27,674 nucleotides of DNA from COMBO-56-21 sp041559015. GTDB lineage: Archaea; Thermoplasmatota; Thermoplasmata; UBA10834. The stretch covers positions 1-27,674 of the forward strand of contig JBFFED010000021.1 in assembly GCA_041559015.1 (NCBI GenBank). The letters are read 5' to 3'. The position numbers were made by a program, and so were the translations under genes. Within the stretch, counting starts at the first letter, position 1. Every line of letters starts with the position of its first letter. The notes beneath the pieces are model-generated. The model made no database searches. It was not told the origin of the DNA and saw only the letters and a list, made by a program, of their open reading frames with translations. Positions 1-6,884 of the stretch are shown here, in pieces.

Positions 1-348
1 GGCAGCGAGGGAAATCATCGTGAGCAGGAAGGTCAGTATGGACATGAACGCCGAGAGCCTCATCGACTCTATGACGGATCGGATGTCCAGTGTGAGGCCA
101 CCGTCGAACAGGATGATGACTAGGGCAGCCGATAGGAGCAGGTCCCTGAACTCGTCGATGTCGGATAGGGTATCGTAGGTCACAAGCCCTAGCCTCTCCC
201 CAAGGAGGTCAGGACCTATGGTCATCCCGAGGAAGATGAGTATGAGGACATCTGGTATCCTGAACTTGTTGAATATGGCGTTGCCGAAGAACCCGATGAA
301 GATGACCGCGCCTATGGCTAGGAATGCGGTAACCGTCTCAGCTTCCAT
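1..348 (-). CDS. Cation/proton antiporter, N-terminal part (runs off window)
   Basis: The minus strand is open from an ATG at 346-348 to the window edge, giving 116 codons with no stop. The translation begins METETV-like (MEAETVTAFLAIG), followed by a hydrophobic helix, a short basic turn (FNKFRIPD), a second helix (VLILIFLGMTIGP), an acidic stretch, and a helix containing LLLSAALVIILFDGG. This is the N-terminal pattern of CPA1/CPA2 monovalent cation:proton antiporters (NhaP/Kef-like), where ILFDGGL is characteristic. Such membrane proteins exchange Na+ or K+ for protons. The ion-binding Asp residues lie further along and are not in the window, so substrate cannot be stated. It is divergent from trxB. 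The family call is good; the subfamily is open. Confidence 0.8.
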   Translation of the reverse strand, partial: MEAETVTAFLAIGAVIFIGFFGNAIFNKFRIPDVLILIFLGMTIGPDLLGERLGLVTYDTLSDIDEFRDLLLSAALVIILFDGGLTLDIRSVIESMRLSAFMSILTFLLTMISLAA

Positions 349-482
349 CCAGCCTCACAATGCCCTGACTCCACCCGCAGACAACGAGTCCCATCCCGCG
401 GCTGTGGCAAGTCTCGGTGCCAGAAATGGCCTGGCATCGTATTTTATTCTATTGGGGCTATTTTCAGGAGGAGCGTGCCAAC

Positions 483-490
483 CTATTATA
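483..490 (+). promoter_or_regulatory. TATA box of thioredoxin reductase
   Basis: The element ctattata is centred about 29 nt upstream of the ATG at 516. That spacing places the transcription start at or next to the start codon, which fits a leaderless mRNA. No ribosome binding site precedes the ATG. Confidence 0.55.
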
Positions 491-515
491 GATTCAGAGC
501 CGATTCACGGTCCGT

Positions 516-1478
516 ATGACGATCGAGGGCATCGCATCGTCCCCCGCTGAGAGCGTCTTAGGGGACTACGATGTAATCATCATCGGGGCAGGACCTGCGG
601 GGTTGGCCGCAGGAATCTACGCCAAGAGGGCGGGGCTGGAGTGCGTCGTGCTGGAGAAGGGCGTGCCTGGAGGACAGGTGCTCACGAGCCCCAACATCGA
701 GAATTATCCTGGATTCCCCGAGATCTCCGGGATGAAGCTGATGGACCTCATGGCGGAGCACGCCAAGAGGTATGTCGAGATCAAGGAGGGCGAGGAGGTC
801 CTCAGGGTCAAAGGCGGGGAGAAGTTCGAGATATCGACCGCCTCAGGCAGGTACACATGCAGGGCCATCATACTCACGACTGGCTCCTCTCACAGGAAGC
901 TCGGGGTACGCGGTGAGGAGGGCATGACCGGTAAGGGAGTGAGCTACTGCGCCACATGTGACGGTTTCTTCTACAAGGGAAAGGAGGTGGTCGTCGTCGG
1001 GGGCGGCAACACGGCCCTGACGGACGCGCTGTATCTCCATTCCATTGACTGCAAGGTCTCGATCATCCACAGGCGGGACGCGTTCAGGGCGGACAAGCAC
1101 CTTCAGGACAGCGTTGCTGAGAAGGGCATACCGGTGATGTGGGATACCGTGGTCGAGGAGATCGTCGAGGGGGAGCAGGTGACCGCGGTCAAGCTCCGTG
1201 ATCTCACGACGGGTGCGGTGAGCCAGAAGCCGTTGGATGGTGTCTTCGTCGCGGTGGGGGAGATCCCGTCCAGCCAGCTTGCCGCGGAGCTGGATCTCGA
1301 GATGGACCCAGGCGGGTTCATCATAGTCGATAAGTCATATCGCACGAACGTGCAGTTCGTGTACGCAGCAGGCGACGTATCCGGTGGCATCAGGCAGATC
1401 GTGGCCGCGGTCCACGGTGGCGCGGCGGCCGCGCTCTCGTGCTTCGAGGACCTGATGAACCCGTACTACAGGCGCTAG
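516..1478 (+). CDS. trxB: Thioredoxin reductase
   Basis: A 320-aa flavoprotein that uses NADPH to reduce thioredoxin in the cytoplasm. The FAD-binding motif GAGPAG is at residues 24-29. The redox-active CATC (Cys145, Cys148) sits in the usual VSYCATCDG context. The second dinucleotide fold has GGGNTA at 162-167, and HRRDAFRA at 185-192 is the arginine-containing motif that selects NADPH. The FAD motif AAGDV is near residue 285. The length is normal for low-molecular-weight TrxB, with about 15 extra residues before the FAD fold. The ATG at 516 is supported by the TATA box 29 nt upstream. The gene converges on the S9 peptidase gene with one base between the stop codons. A thioredoxin that could be its substrate lies at 13275. 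Ferredoxin-dependent or other TrxB-like reductases exist in archaea, but the HRR motif favours NADPH. Confidence 0.95.
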   Translation: MTIEGIASSPAESVLGDYDVIIIGAGPAGLAAGIYAKRAGLECVVLEKGVPGGQVLTSPNIENYPGFPEISGMKLMDLMAEHAKRYVEIKEGEEVLRVKGGEKFEISTASGRYTCRAIILTTGSSHRKLGVRGEEGMTGKGVSYCATCDGFFYKGKEVVVVGGGNTALTDALYLHSIDCKVSIIHRRDAFRADKHLQDSVAEKGIPVMWDTVVEEIVEGEQVTAVKLRDLTTGAVSQKPLDGVFVAVGEIPSSQLAAELDLEMDPGGFIIVDKSYRTNVQFVYAAGDVSGGIRQIVAAVHGGAAAALSCFEDLMNPYYRR

Positions 1479-1479
1479 C

Positions 1480-3261
1480 TCACTCGGGTATGTGCTCGTC
1501 CAGGAACCTCGTGGATCTGGTGTACAGGTCGATTAGGTTCTTCCTCTTCCTGGGCCAGTGCCCCTCGTCAGAATACTCGTGGTATTCGTGCATCTTGCCC
1601 ATGGCCTTCAATCTCTTGACGACAGCCCTCGATTCGGTCGGAGGGCATCTGACGTCCTTCGCGGACGCGGTCATCAGTAACGGGGCTTCCAGCCTGTCAA
1701 GGAAATAGATTGGTGACCTGTCCTTGAATATCTCCGGGTTCTTCTTCGGATCCCCCATCTTGCTCTCGTCGTACTTCTTGAGATATCCGCGTTCGTTCTC
1801 GTGCTCGGTCTCCCAGTCGAAGAACCCGACGATCGATACGCCCGCGGCCCACATATCAGGATGCTTCGTCAACGCCAACATGCAGGTGAACCCACTGTAG
1901 CTCGCCCCCCAGTATCCGAGCCGGTCCTTATCCACGAGGCCCGAAGCGACGAGGTGCTTGCCAGCATACACGGTGTCTAGGTAGTCGCCTCCTCCGAGGT
2001 CCTTGTCGTGGAGGTGCAGGAACCGTCTCCCGTAGCCAGTCGAGCCTCTGTAGTTCGGCTTGAGCACATGGAACCCCTTGTCCAGCAGCATCGCCGTGAG
2101 CTGGTCCCAGATGTTCGTATCGACCATCTCCGGCCCGCCGTGGGGGAGCACTATGCCTGCCCTCCGCGAGCGGTCCCTGGGAGAGAACAGCAGAGCCGGT
2201 ATCTTGAGCCCGTCGAAAGACCGGTATCTGACTGTCTTCGGGGGGATTAGTACGTGTTTGGGCAGTGCCTTGGTCTGGAATTTGGACAACCGCTTGGGCC
2301 TCCCAGCTCTCGCCACGAAGACCTCCTCAGGCCTCCTCGAAGAGCCGCTCACGAACGCAATGCCGTCCCCGCCGGGGAGCCATTTCGCGGCGCGGGACGT
2401 ACCCTCCTTGGGGCATACGATGACTGTCCTGCCACCCGTCTTGACCTTGAGCAGCACGTCTGGCTCATGTATCTCCAGGAATGCGAGGCTCCTCCCGTCA
2501 GGGGACCACTGTGGTGCGAACTTCTCGTTCTTGGACCTGACCAGCCACTTCCTCCTGCCAGAGGCGATGTCCAGCACGCCTATGTCAGGCGCATCGTTCT
2601 CGTTGGACACGAAGAGCAACCTGCCGCCATCGGAGGACCATGGGTTCGGGGAGCCGAAGTCCCCGACCAGGCTGTGCTCGACGCTCTTCTTGGCAAGCAC
2701 CTTCCTGGTCTTCCTCTTCTGTGGTGAGGCGAGGGATATGAAGTCGTCGTCTCCGACGCCGGTCTCGTATGCGATCCGGTCCCCTGCAGGGGACCATGCG
2801 AAACGCTTGACCGGCAGCTCCTCCTCGGTCAGCTTCCTCATCTTCCCGCCCCGGGAGCTGATCACGAAGAGGTTGTCTATGTCGTCGTCCCTGTTCGACA
2901 GGAATGCGACCGTTTCGCCGTCCGGGGAGAATTCAGGGCCGTAGTTGTCCTCTACTCCGTCCGTGAGCTTCTTCGCACCCTTCCCGTCCGCGCCGACCAC
3001 GACCACGTCGTGGTCCTCGTCGCCCTCGAAGTCCACATGGTATGCGACTCTGTCTCCTCCAGGGGAGTAGATCGGGCTCATCAGGGATTGCTCCCCTGAG
3101 AGGAATCTGCTGAGCCGTCCGTCCACAAGGTCTATCGTGGCCAGCTCCCAGTTCTTCCCCCGGTTGACGGAACAGATGGCCTTCTTCCCACCTGGGTGTA
3201 TGTCGAAATCCTGGATCTCTATCGCGCTGAACAGGTTCGCGATGTCGCTCTTTCTCAGCAT
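1480..3261 (-). CDS. S9 family prolyl oligopeptidase / acylaminoacyl peptidase
   Basis: The chosen start gives 593 aa (MLRKSDIANLF). The N-terminal ~340 residues contain repeated WSPDG/FSPDG/SPAGDRIAY motifs typical of a TolB/WD40-like beta-propeller that gates access. The C-terminal ~250 residues form an alpha/beta-hydrolase: the oxyanion motif LPHGGP, nucleophile Ser454 in WGASYSG, Asp536 in ASAKD and His568 in DEGHWP. All three catalytic residues are present. S9 enzymes cleave short peptides, often downstream of the proteasome or other large proteases. There is no signal peptide, so it is probably cytoplasmic. The frame stays open to 3444, but the extra 61 residues are low-complexity and overlap the neighbouring pseudogene, so ATG 3261 is preferred. 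No clear TATA box was found just upstream. Confidence 0.9.
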   Translation of the reverse strand: MLRKSDIANLFSAIEIQDFDIHPGGKKAICSVNRGKNWELATIDLVDGRLSRFLSGEQSLMSPIYSPGGDRVAYHVDFEGDEDHDVVVVGADGKGAKKLTDGVEDNYGPEFSPDGETVAFLSNRDDDIDNLFVISSRGGKMRKLTEEELPVKRFAWSPAGDRIAYETGVGDDDFISLASPQKRKTRKVLAKKSVEHSLVGDFGSPNPWSSDGGRLLFVSNENDAPDIGVLDIASGRRKWLVRSKNEKFAPQWSPDGRSLAFLEIHEPDVLLKVKTGGRTVIVCPKEGTSRAAKWLPGGDGIAFVSGSSRRPEEVFVARAGRPKRLSKFQTKALPKHVLIPPKTVRYRSFDGLKIPALLFSPRDRSRRAGIVLPHGGPEMVDTNIWDQLTAMLLDKGFHVLKPNYRGSTGYGRRFLHLHDKDLGGGDYLDTVYAGKHLVASGLVDKDRLGYWGASYSGFTCMLALTKHPDMWAAGVSIVGFFDWETEHENERGYLKKYDESKMGDPKKNPEIFKDRSPIYFLDRLEAPLLMTASAKDVRCPPTESRAVVKRLKAMGKMHEYHEYSDEGHWPRKRKNLIDLYTRSTRFLDEHIPE

Positions 3262-3322
3262 TGCCTCGGCCTCGCGACAGGAATCGCGTTCTCCGATTTG
3301 CCTTTTGTGATGCTTCAGGCTC

Positions 3323-3837
3323 CTAGAGCTCCAGCTGAAGGTAGTGTATCTCGGCTTTGTGGAGGTCCTCGGTAATGAGCGTCCCCTTGTCCGAGAAACC
3401 TTTCCTCCAGAACCAGGATACGGGACCGTTCGGGAACACGACATCCATTGACGCCGCGACAGAGACGGTGTCGAACCCCCAGGCCTTGAGGTCGCGCGCG
3501 AGCGCCTCCAAAGGATGGGTCTTGTAGTCCTTCTTGTCGTCCGATAGATACGAGCATGTCAGGAAGGCGTTCCCTCGCCGCTTGTCAGGTATCGGATACG
3601 GGACGAGCTCGGAGGGGAGAAACTCCGCACCCCCGACACAGGCGCCATTGTTCGCGTGCGTGTAGCCCAGGTGCTTGAGCCCGGTCATCCTGAGGACGTC
3701 CCGGACCCATTCAGATTTGCCCATGCACAGGCCAGCGTCATCCACTCCTGCCACGCGAGTGTCTTTATCCGGGCCAGGAGGTAGCAGTTGTGCGGACACT
3801 GATTCCCCAGGTAGAAGAACTTCAGATCGAGAGTCAT
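3323..3837 (-). pseudogene. Broken thioredoxin-like + GNAT acetyltransferase gene (frameshift, probable internal deletion)
   Basis: Two conserved-looking pieces lie in different frames. From ATG 3837 the frame reads MTLDLKFFYLGNQCPHNCY, a thioredoxin-like opening with C-P-H-N-C, and continues to LLARIKTLAWQEW before running into a stop near 3685. The downstream piece, in another frame, begins around DDAGLCMGKSEW (about 3745) and runs to the stop at 3323. It looks like the C-terminal acetyltransferase half of YoaP-like proteins: CVGGAEFLPSELVPYPIPDK, FLTCSYLS, LKAWGFDTVSVAAS, SWFWRKGF. From what I recall of the family, an intact protein would have around 90 more residues between the pieces, so I infer a deletion that also broke the frame. 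A truncated 133-aa product could start at ATG 3724. A sequencing error alone would explain the frame change but not the missing middle. Confidence 0.65.
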
Positions 3838-3947
3838 CGAGCACACCTTCAGTGGGATGTACGGTCAAGACAATGCGCCTTCTTCTTGTTTTCCCGGCAC
3901 AATATGTGTTCCAGTGGTCGAATCTGGCGATTGTTGAGGGTGCTTTG

Positions 3948-3954
3948 TTATATA
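3948..3954. promoter_or_regulatory. TATA element shared by divergent genes
   Basis: The sequence reads ttatata on the plus strand and tatataa on the minus strand, between the zinc-ribbon gene (+) and the thioredoxin-like/GNAT pseudogene (-). Assuming 25-28 nt spacing, transcripts would start near 3978 (+) and near 3924 (-), leaving 5' leaders of about 50 and 87 nt. Bidirectional use is inferred from the near-symmetry and position. Confidence 0.4.
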
Positions 3955-4012
3955 CATGGAACGACAGTAGCTGGTCTACCATTCGGCCGTAAAACGACCG
4001 AGTGAGATTAAG

Positions 4013-4020
4013 AAGGAGGT
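4013..4020 (+). promoter_or_regulatory. Strong Shine-Dalgarno site without a canonical start codon
   Basis: aaggaggt is a full-strength ribosome binding site. Seven bases downstream, in the frame of the zinc-ribbon protein, lies ATA (4028-4030). The first in-frame ATG is 62 nt away at 4082, and no in-frame GTG or TTG occurs between. This site is the main evidence for translation starting near 4028. Confidence 0.55.
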
Positions 4021-4027
4021 AGTCCTC

Positions 4028-4204
4028 ATAGACGACAGACGACGCAGGGACGATCGCGGGTTCGGCTCTCGACCACGAGAGATGCACACCGTGAAGTGTT
4101 CTGACTGCGGAGCGGAGGCACAGGTGCCATTCAAGCCGACGGAAGGAAGGCCTGTGTACTGCAAGGATTGTTATCAGAAGCACAGGCCACCGAGAAGGTT
4201 CTAG
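4028..4204 (+). CDS. Small archaeal CxxC..CxxC zinc-ribbon protein
   Basis: The reading frame encodes IDDRRRRDDRGFGSRPRE, then MHTVKCSDCGAEAQVPF and KPTEGRPVYCKDCYQKHR, ending RPPRRF. Two CxxC pairs (CSDC and CKDC) separated by VPFKPTEGRPVY form a zinc ribbon, a pattern common in short archaeal and candidate-phylum proteins of unknown role. The Arg- and Asp-rich N-terminus and basic C-terminus suggest nucleic-acid contact, which is inference. The family usually has a short disordered D/R/G-rich N-terminus before the REMH motif, so translation probably begins upstream of ATG 4082. The perfect Shine-Dalgarno at 4013-4020 points to 4028, where the codon is ATA. If AUA is not used, the product is 40 aa from ATG 4082. 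Confidence 0.7.
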   Translation: MDDRRRRDDRGFGSRPREMHTVKCSDCGAEAQVPFKPTEGRPVYCKDCYQKHRPPRRF

Positions 4205-4318
4205 GACCATCTCTGCGTCTGGTATCCGGTTCTATTGCGCAAACCCATTAGTCCTTTATGGTATCCATTTTCTGTTCTGCTCGAGGCGGCGCCACGTCGT
4301 TCCTGGAGAATGATTGAG

Positions 4319-4392
4319 TGGGCCCGATCGGATTTGAACCGATGACCAACTGGTTATGAGCCAATCGCTCCGCCGGACTAAGCTACGGGCCC
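4319..4392 (-). tRNA. tRNA with CAU anticodon (elongator Met or Ile2)
   Basis: The minus strand folds into a full cloverleaf: acceptor GGGCCCG/CGGGCCC, D-arm starting GCTTAGTC, anticodon stem ATTGG/CCAGT around loop CTCATAA, and T-arm ATCGG-TTCAAAT-CCGAT, with A73. The anticodon is CAT and no intron is visible. The lack of initiator features rules against tRNA-iMet. Elongator Met and Ile2 (whose C34 is modified to agmatidine in archaea) cannot be separated from this sequence alone. CCA is not encoded. A TATA-like element (atctaataag on the minus strand) lies about 30 nt upstream. Confidence 0.92.
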
Positions 4393-4448
4393 GCGCGGTT
4401 CCTCATAACGAGCGCGGTCTTATTAGATTTTCCATCCGGGGAACGCGC

Positions 4449-5006
4449 TCAGTACTTGTACGCTCTGGCAGTCCCCTTCTCGATATCGATGCCCAGCCCG
4501 AGCGCTATCCTGTTCGAGAAGTTGAAGTAGCCTGCTATCAGATTCGCTCGCAGTATCTCCACGTCCGTCAGGCCGACATCCCTCAGGTCCTTGATGTCGT
4601 CTTGCGTGATGTCCTTCGGGTCGAGCGTCAGCTTCGCGGCGTATGCCAGGAGCGCCTTGCTCCTCGGGCTCTCGTGCTTGGTCGAGAACTCCTTCAGGAG
4701 GTTCTTGAGGGCGGCAGGGTCCTTCTCGATGGCCTCGAGTGCCTCCGAGTGGTGTACAGCGTCATATGCGCATCTATTGGCCGCGGAGACGACCACGGCC
4801 ACCATCTCCCGCTCCTCCCTGCTGAGGGGCCCCGGGTCGATCATGAGGTGCATGTACATGCTCAAGTGTTCCTCCAGGGCGACAGGGTCCAGGCCCTGAG
4901 CTAGGAATATGTTGGCCACATTGCCCCTGTCCCTCAGGATCCTCTCATAGACCTGCTTGGTCTTCCCGATTGCATCCTCGACCGCTGGAGCACTTATCCA
5001 TGCCAT
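4449..5006 (-). CDS. AhpD-like / carboxymuconolactone decarboxylase-family protein
   Basis: A 185-aa all-helical protein of the AhpD-like superfamily, resembling the 'peroxidase-related enzyme' group. The core motif reads SAANRCAYDAVHH: Cys79 and His85/His86 are present, but the second Cys of the usual CxxC is Asp82. AhpD proteins use the CxxC pair to reduce peroxiredoxins or peroxides, so classical disulfide chemistry is doubtful. The C-terminal helix (GYFNFSNRIALGLGI) matches the family. The start is well supported: gaggtga lies about 6 nt before the ATG. The gene sits directly downstream of, and on the same strand as, the peroxiredoxin, separated by about 100 nt with its own TATA-like element (ctttatta, near 5080). 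A leader hairpin lies between that element and the ribosome binding site. Confidence 0.85.
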   Translation of the reverse strand: MAWISAPAVEDAIGKTKQVYERILRDRGNVANIFLAQGLDPVALEEHLSMYMHLMIDPGPLSREEREMVAVVVSAANRCAYDAVHHSEALEAIEKDPAALKNLLKEFSTKHESPRSKALLAYAAKLTLDPKDITQDDIKDLRDVGLTDVEILRANLIAGYFNFSNRIALGLGIDIEKGTARAYKY

Positions 5007-5026
5007 CCCCTTTCACCTCGTCGCTC

Positions 5027-5042
5027 CCAGCCCGAAGGCTGG
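5027..5042 (-). promoter_or_regulatory. UUCG-tetraloop hairpin in the leader of the AhpD-like gene
   Basis: On the minus strand the sequence is CCAGCC-TTCG-GGCTGG, a perfect 6-bp stem closed by the very stable C(UUCG)G tetraloop. It lies about 8 nt upstream of the gaggtga ribosome binding site and downstream of the TATA-like element near 5080, so it would be in the mRNA leader. Effects on translation or RNA stability are inference. Confidence 0.5.
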
Positions 5043-5104
5043 ATTCGCGTCGGGGTACTAGCCCGGGGGGCAGTAATAAAGATTGCCGTTCGTCAACAAA
5101 CGGG

Positions 5105-5593
5105 TTAGGGGAGCCTCTTGACGGCCTCGATGGCCTCCCTGATGTCGGGCTGCTGGCCCGGCTCGTAGATCCTCGCGTACGCCACCTTGCCTTGCTTGTC
5201 CACGACGAACACGCTTCTCTTGGCGAAGTCCCTGTCCTCGTACAGGGCGCCGTAGAGCGGTACAGCCTTCCTCCCGAAGTCGCTCAGTATCGGGAACATG
5301 ACCTCCAGGCCCTTCGCGAATGCCTTCTGTGTCCAGGTGCTGTCCACGCTCGCGGCGAGTATCTGCGTGTCTAGCTTCATGATGGGCTCCTCCTTCTCCT
5401 TCAGCTCTCCCAGCTCGTTCGTGCACACGGGGCTGAACGCGAAAGGGAAGAACGCCAGGAGGACATTCTTCTTGCCCGTGTACCGACTCAATCCGGCCTT
5501 CCTTCCGTCCCGGTCCTCGAGCTCGAAGTCCGTGGCCGTGTCGCCGTCCTGAGTTCCTGCAAGCCTGCTCCTCCTTGCTTTCCATCCAGGCAT
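5105..5593 (-). CDS. Peroxiredoxin (AhpC/TSA family, 1-Cys type)
   Basis: A 162-aa peroxiredoxin from the ATG at 5593; a GTG at 5605 would add four residues. The peroxidatic Cys57 lies in PFAFSPVCTNEL, where Ser replaces the common Thr of PxxxTxxC. The GDTATDFELED opening, the LAASVDSTWTQKAF segment and SVFVVDKQGKVAYARI match the AhpE/BCP-like branch. There is no second Cys after the peroxidatic one, so reduction would need an external thiol such as thioredoxin or another small thiol protein. It reduces hydrogen peroxide and organic peroxides in the cytoplasm. The AhpD-like gene follows downstream. A divergent membrane-protein gene starts 107 nt away and a perfect inverted repeat lies between. 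An AAGGAGG near 5570-5576 is internal and has no in-frame start after it. Confidence 0.93.
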   Translation of the reverse strand: MPGWKARRSRLAGTQDGDTATDFELEDRDGRKAGLSRYTGKKNVLLAFFPFAFSPVCTNELGELKEKEEPIMKLDTQILAASVDSTWTQKAFAKGLEVMFPILSDFGRKAVPLYGALYEDRDFAKRSVFVVDKQGKVAYARIYEPGQQPDIREAIEAVKRLP

Positions 5594-5638
5594 CCCACAG
5601 ACCACATATCTCGTTACCTCAGCACAAAGGCCAGAGCC

Positions 5639-5656
5639 ATTATCGAAACTGATAAT
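5639..5656. promoter_or_regulatory. Inverted repeat between peroxiredoxin and membrane-protein genes
   Basis: attatc-gaaact-gataat is a perfect 6-bp inverted repeat with a 6-nt spacer. It lies about 14 nt upstream of the TATA element of the membrane-protein gene and about 40 nt upstream of the peroxiredoxin start. It could be a dimeric operator serving one or both divergent genes. Chance occurrence in an AT-rich promoter is possible. Confidence 0.35.
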
Positions 5657-5669
5657 CCGGCCCGATTCA

Positions 5670-5676
5670 CTTAATA
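5670..5676 (+). promoter_or_regulatory. TATA box of the membrane-protein gene
   Basis: cttaata is centred about 28 nt upstream of ATG 5701, again predicting a leaderless transcript. No ribosome binding site is seen before the ATG. Confidence 0.5.
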
Positions 5677-5700
5677 CCCGTCAACCCAAACCAGGACTAG

Positions 5701-6699
5701 ATGACAGAGAAGGGCAGGGCGCTCTGGATCCTCGCGCTCATGTCTCCAACCATCGCAGAGCTTCTCTCAGGCTCATCGCCTCCGCTCGAGTTCTTCAACC
5801 CGTTCAGCTTCGCGCTCCTCCTGGGGCTCTATGGGACTGGTGTGCTCGTCGCCCGCGAGATCTCCGTCAGATGGAATCTCGGTTGGGCGGGAGTCGTCGT
5901 CCTGGGCGTGGCGTACGGAATCCTCGAGGAGGGGGTCGCTGTCAAGAGCTTCTTCGATCCGATGTGGATGGACCTGGGCGGGCTGGGCGAGTACGGCAGA
6001 TACATCGGCACCAACTGGGTCTGGGCCGTATGGCTTACCATATATCACGCCTCAGTCAGCATCACTTTGCCTATCATAATCCTCAACATCATCTACCCGA
6101 ACCTCAGGAACGAGAGACTTCTGACAGGCAGGAGGTTCAGGGTGGTCCTCTGGGTGCTCCTCGTCGATGTGCTCGTATGCACGCTCCTCTTGAACCCCTA
6201 TGTCCCGTTCGTGCCGATGTACTTGCTCTCGATTGCTGTCGTCTGCGGGTTCGTGCTGTACGCCAAGCACGTGCCGAAGGGGTTCTTCGCACCCATCATC
6301 GGCCAGCCCACATGGAGGCCGAGGAGGTTCGCCGCCCTTGGATTCGTCCTCCTCCTCTCCAACTTCATGTTCGCAGGGGCATTCGTCGATACAGGCATCC
6401 CTCCAATCGTCCCCGTGATGCTGATGTTGGCGGCATGTCTCTGGACAGCCCTCATGATAAGGAGGCACCTGGGCACCCGGGGCAACCTCCCGCATAAGGC
6501 ACACTTCGTGGGCGGCATGCTCTCTTTCTTCGTCTTCCTGGGAGTGATACTCGAGCTGGGCGGCGTCCTCGGCATGTCGGCCGTCGCCTCGGTGACAGTG
6601 CTCCTGACCATCGACTTCGTCAGGTGGTCGGAGGGGAAGAAGGTGCTCATCTTCAGGGTGCACAGGCTGCTGCACGGCCCTGCCGCTCCCGCAGCTTGA
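5701..6699 (+). CDS. Conserved polytopic membrane protein of unknown function
   Basis: A 332-aa protein with about eight to nine predicted membrane segments. Distinctive polar motifs lie near the membrane faces in the N-terminal third: SPTIAELLSGSSPPLEFFNP (residues ~15-34), then GILEEGVAVKSFFDP, LGEYGRYIGTNWVWA and a His in TIYHASVSI. These conserved charged and aromatic motifs, including a Glu-Glu pair and a His, recall the general layout of CPBP/CAAX-type intramembrane enzymes, but I do not see the full EExxxR...FxxxH set and do not assign that function. I recall similar sequences annotated as hypothetical in archaea and clostridia. The gene is monocistronic, bounded by the divergent peroxiredoxin and tRNA-Asn 17 nt downstream on the opposite strand. 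Confidence 0.8.
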   Translation: MTEKGRALWILALMSPTIAELLSGSSPPLEFFNPFSFALLLGLYGTGVLVAREISVRWNLGWAGVVVLGVAYGILEEGVAVKSFFDPMWMDLGGLGEYGRYIGTNWVWAVWLTIYHASVSITLPIIILNIIYPNLRNERLLTGRRFRVVLWVLLVDVLVCTLLLNPYVPFVPMYLLSIAVVCGFVLYAKHVPKGFFAPIIGQPTWRPRRFAALGFVLLLSNFMFAGAFVDTGIPPIVPVMLMLAACLWTALMIRRHLGTRGNLPHKAHFVGGMLSFFVFLGVILELGGVLGMSAVASVTVLLTIDFVRWSEGKKVLIFRVHRLLHGPAAPAA

Positions 6700-6715
6700 C
6701 TGGAGAAAGGGATGG

Positions 6716-6788
6716 CGCCGTCGAACGGGTTCGAACCGTTGACCTTCCGCTTAACAGGCGGACGCTCCACCGGCTGAGCTACGACGGC
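6716..6788 (-). tRNA. tRNA-Asn(GUU)
   Basis: The minus strand gives acceptor GCCGTCG/CGACGGC with discriminator G73, D-arm GCTCAGCCGGTGGAGC, anticodon stem TCCGC/GCGGA around CTGTTAA (anticodon GTT), and T-arm AACGG-TTCGAAC-CCGTT. It is 73 nt long with no intron, and CCA is not encoded. G73 agrees with archaeal tRNA-Asn. A TATA-like element (gcttatcta on the minus strand, near 6830) lies about 40 nt upstream. Confidence 0.95.
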
Positions 6789-6884
6789 ATTTTGCGGACG
6801 CGCAAGCGTCGTTAGAATGACCAGTTAGATAAGCCTTTCCGCCCGCGCGTGGGCCTCTGAGAACGATGGGGCGGGAGCTCAGAT

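Noticed and set aside
2060..2944. 294-aa open frame opposite the S9 peptidase
   Set aside because: It is Ser/Pro-rich with no motif, while the minus strand has the complete catalytic triad and propeller repeats.
3262..3444. N-terminal 61-residue extension of the S9 peptidase
   Set aside because: The sequence is low-complexity, overlaps the GNAT-like coding region and is not needed for the propeller; ATG 3261 fits better.
3838..4210. Long N-terminal extension of the GNAT-like frame back to 4210
   Set aside because: It runs antisense through the zinc-ribbon gene and reads as Arg/Ser/Leu filler with no family similarity.
5570..5576. AAGGAGG motif inside the peroxiredoxin 5' region
   Set aside because: The nearest start-like codon (TTG 5562) is out of frame, so this is probably a chance match.
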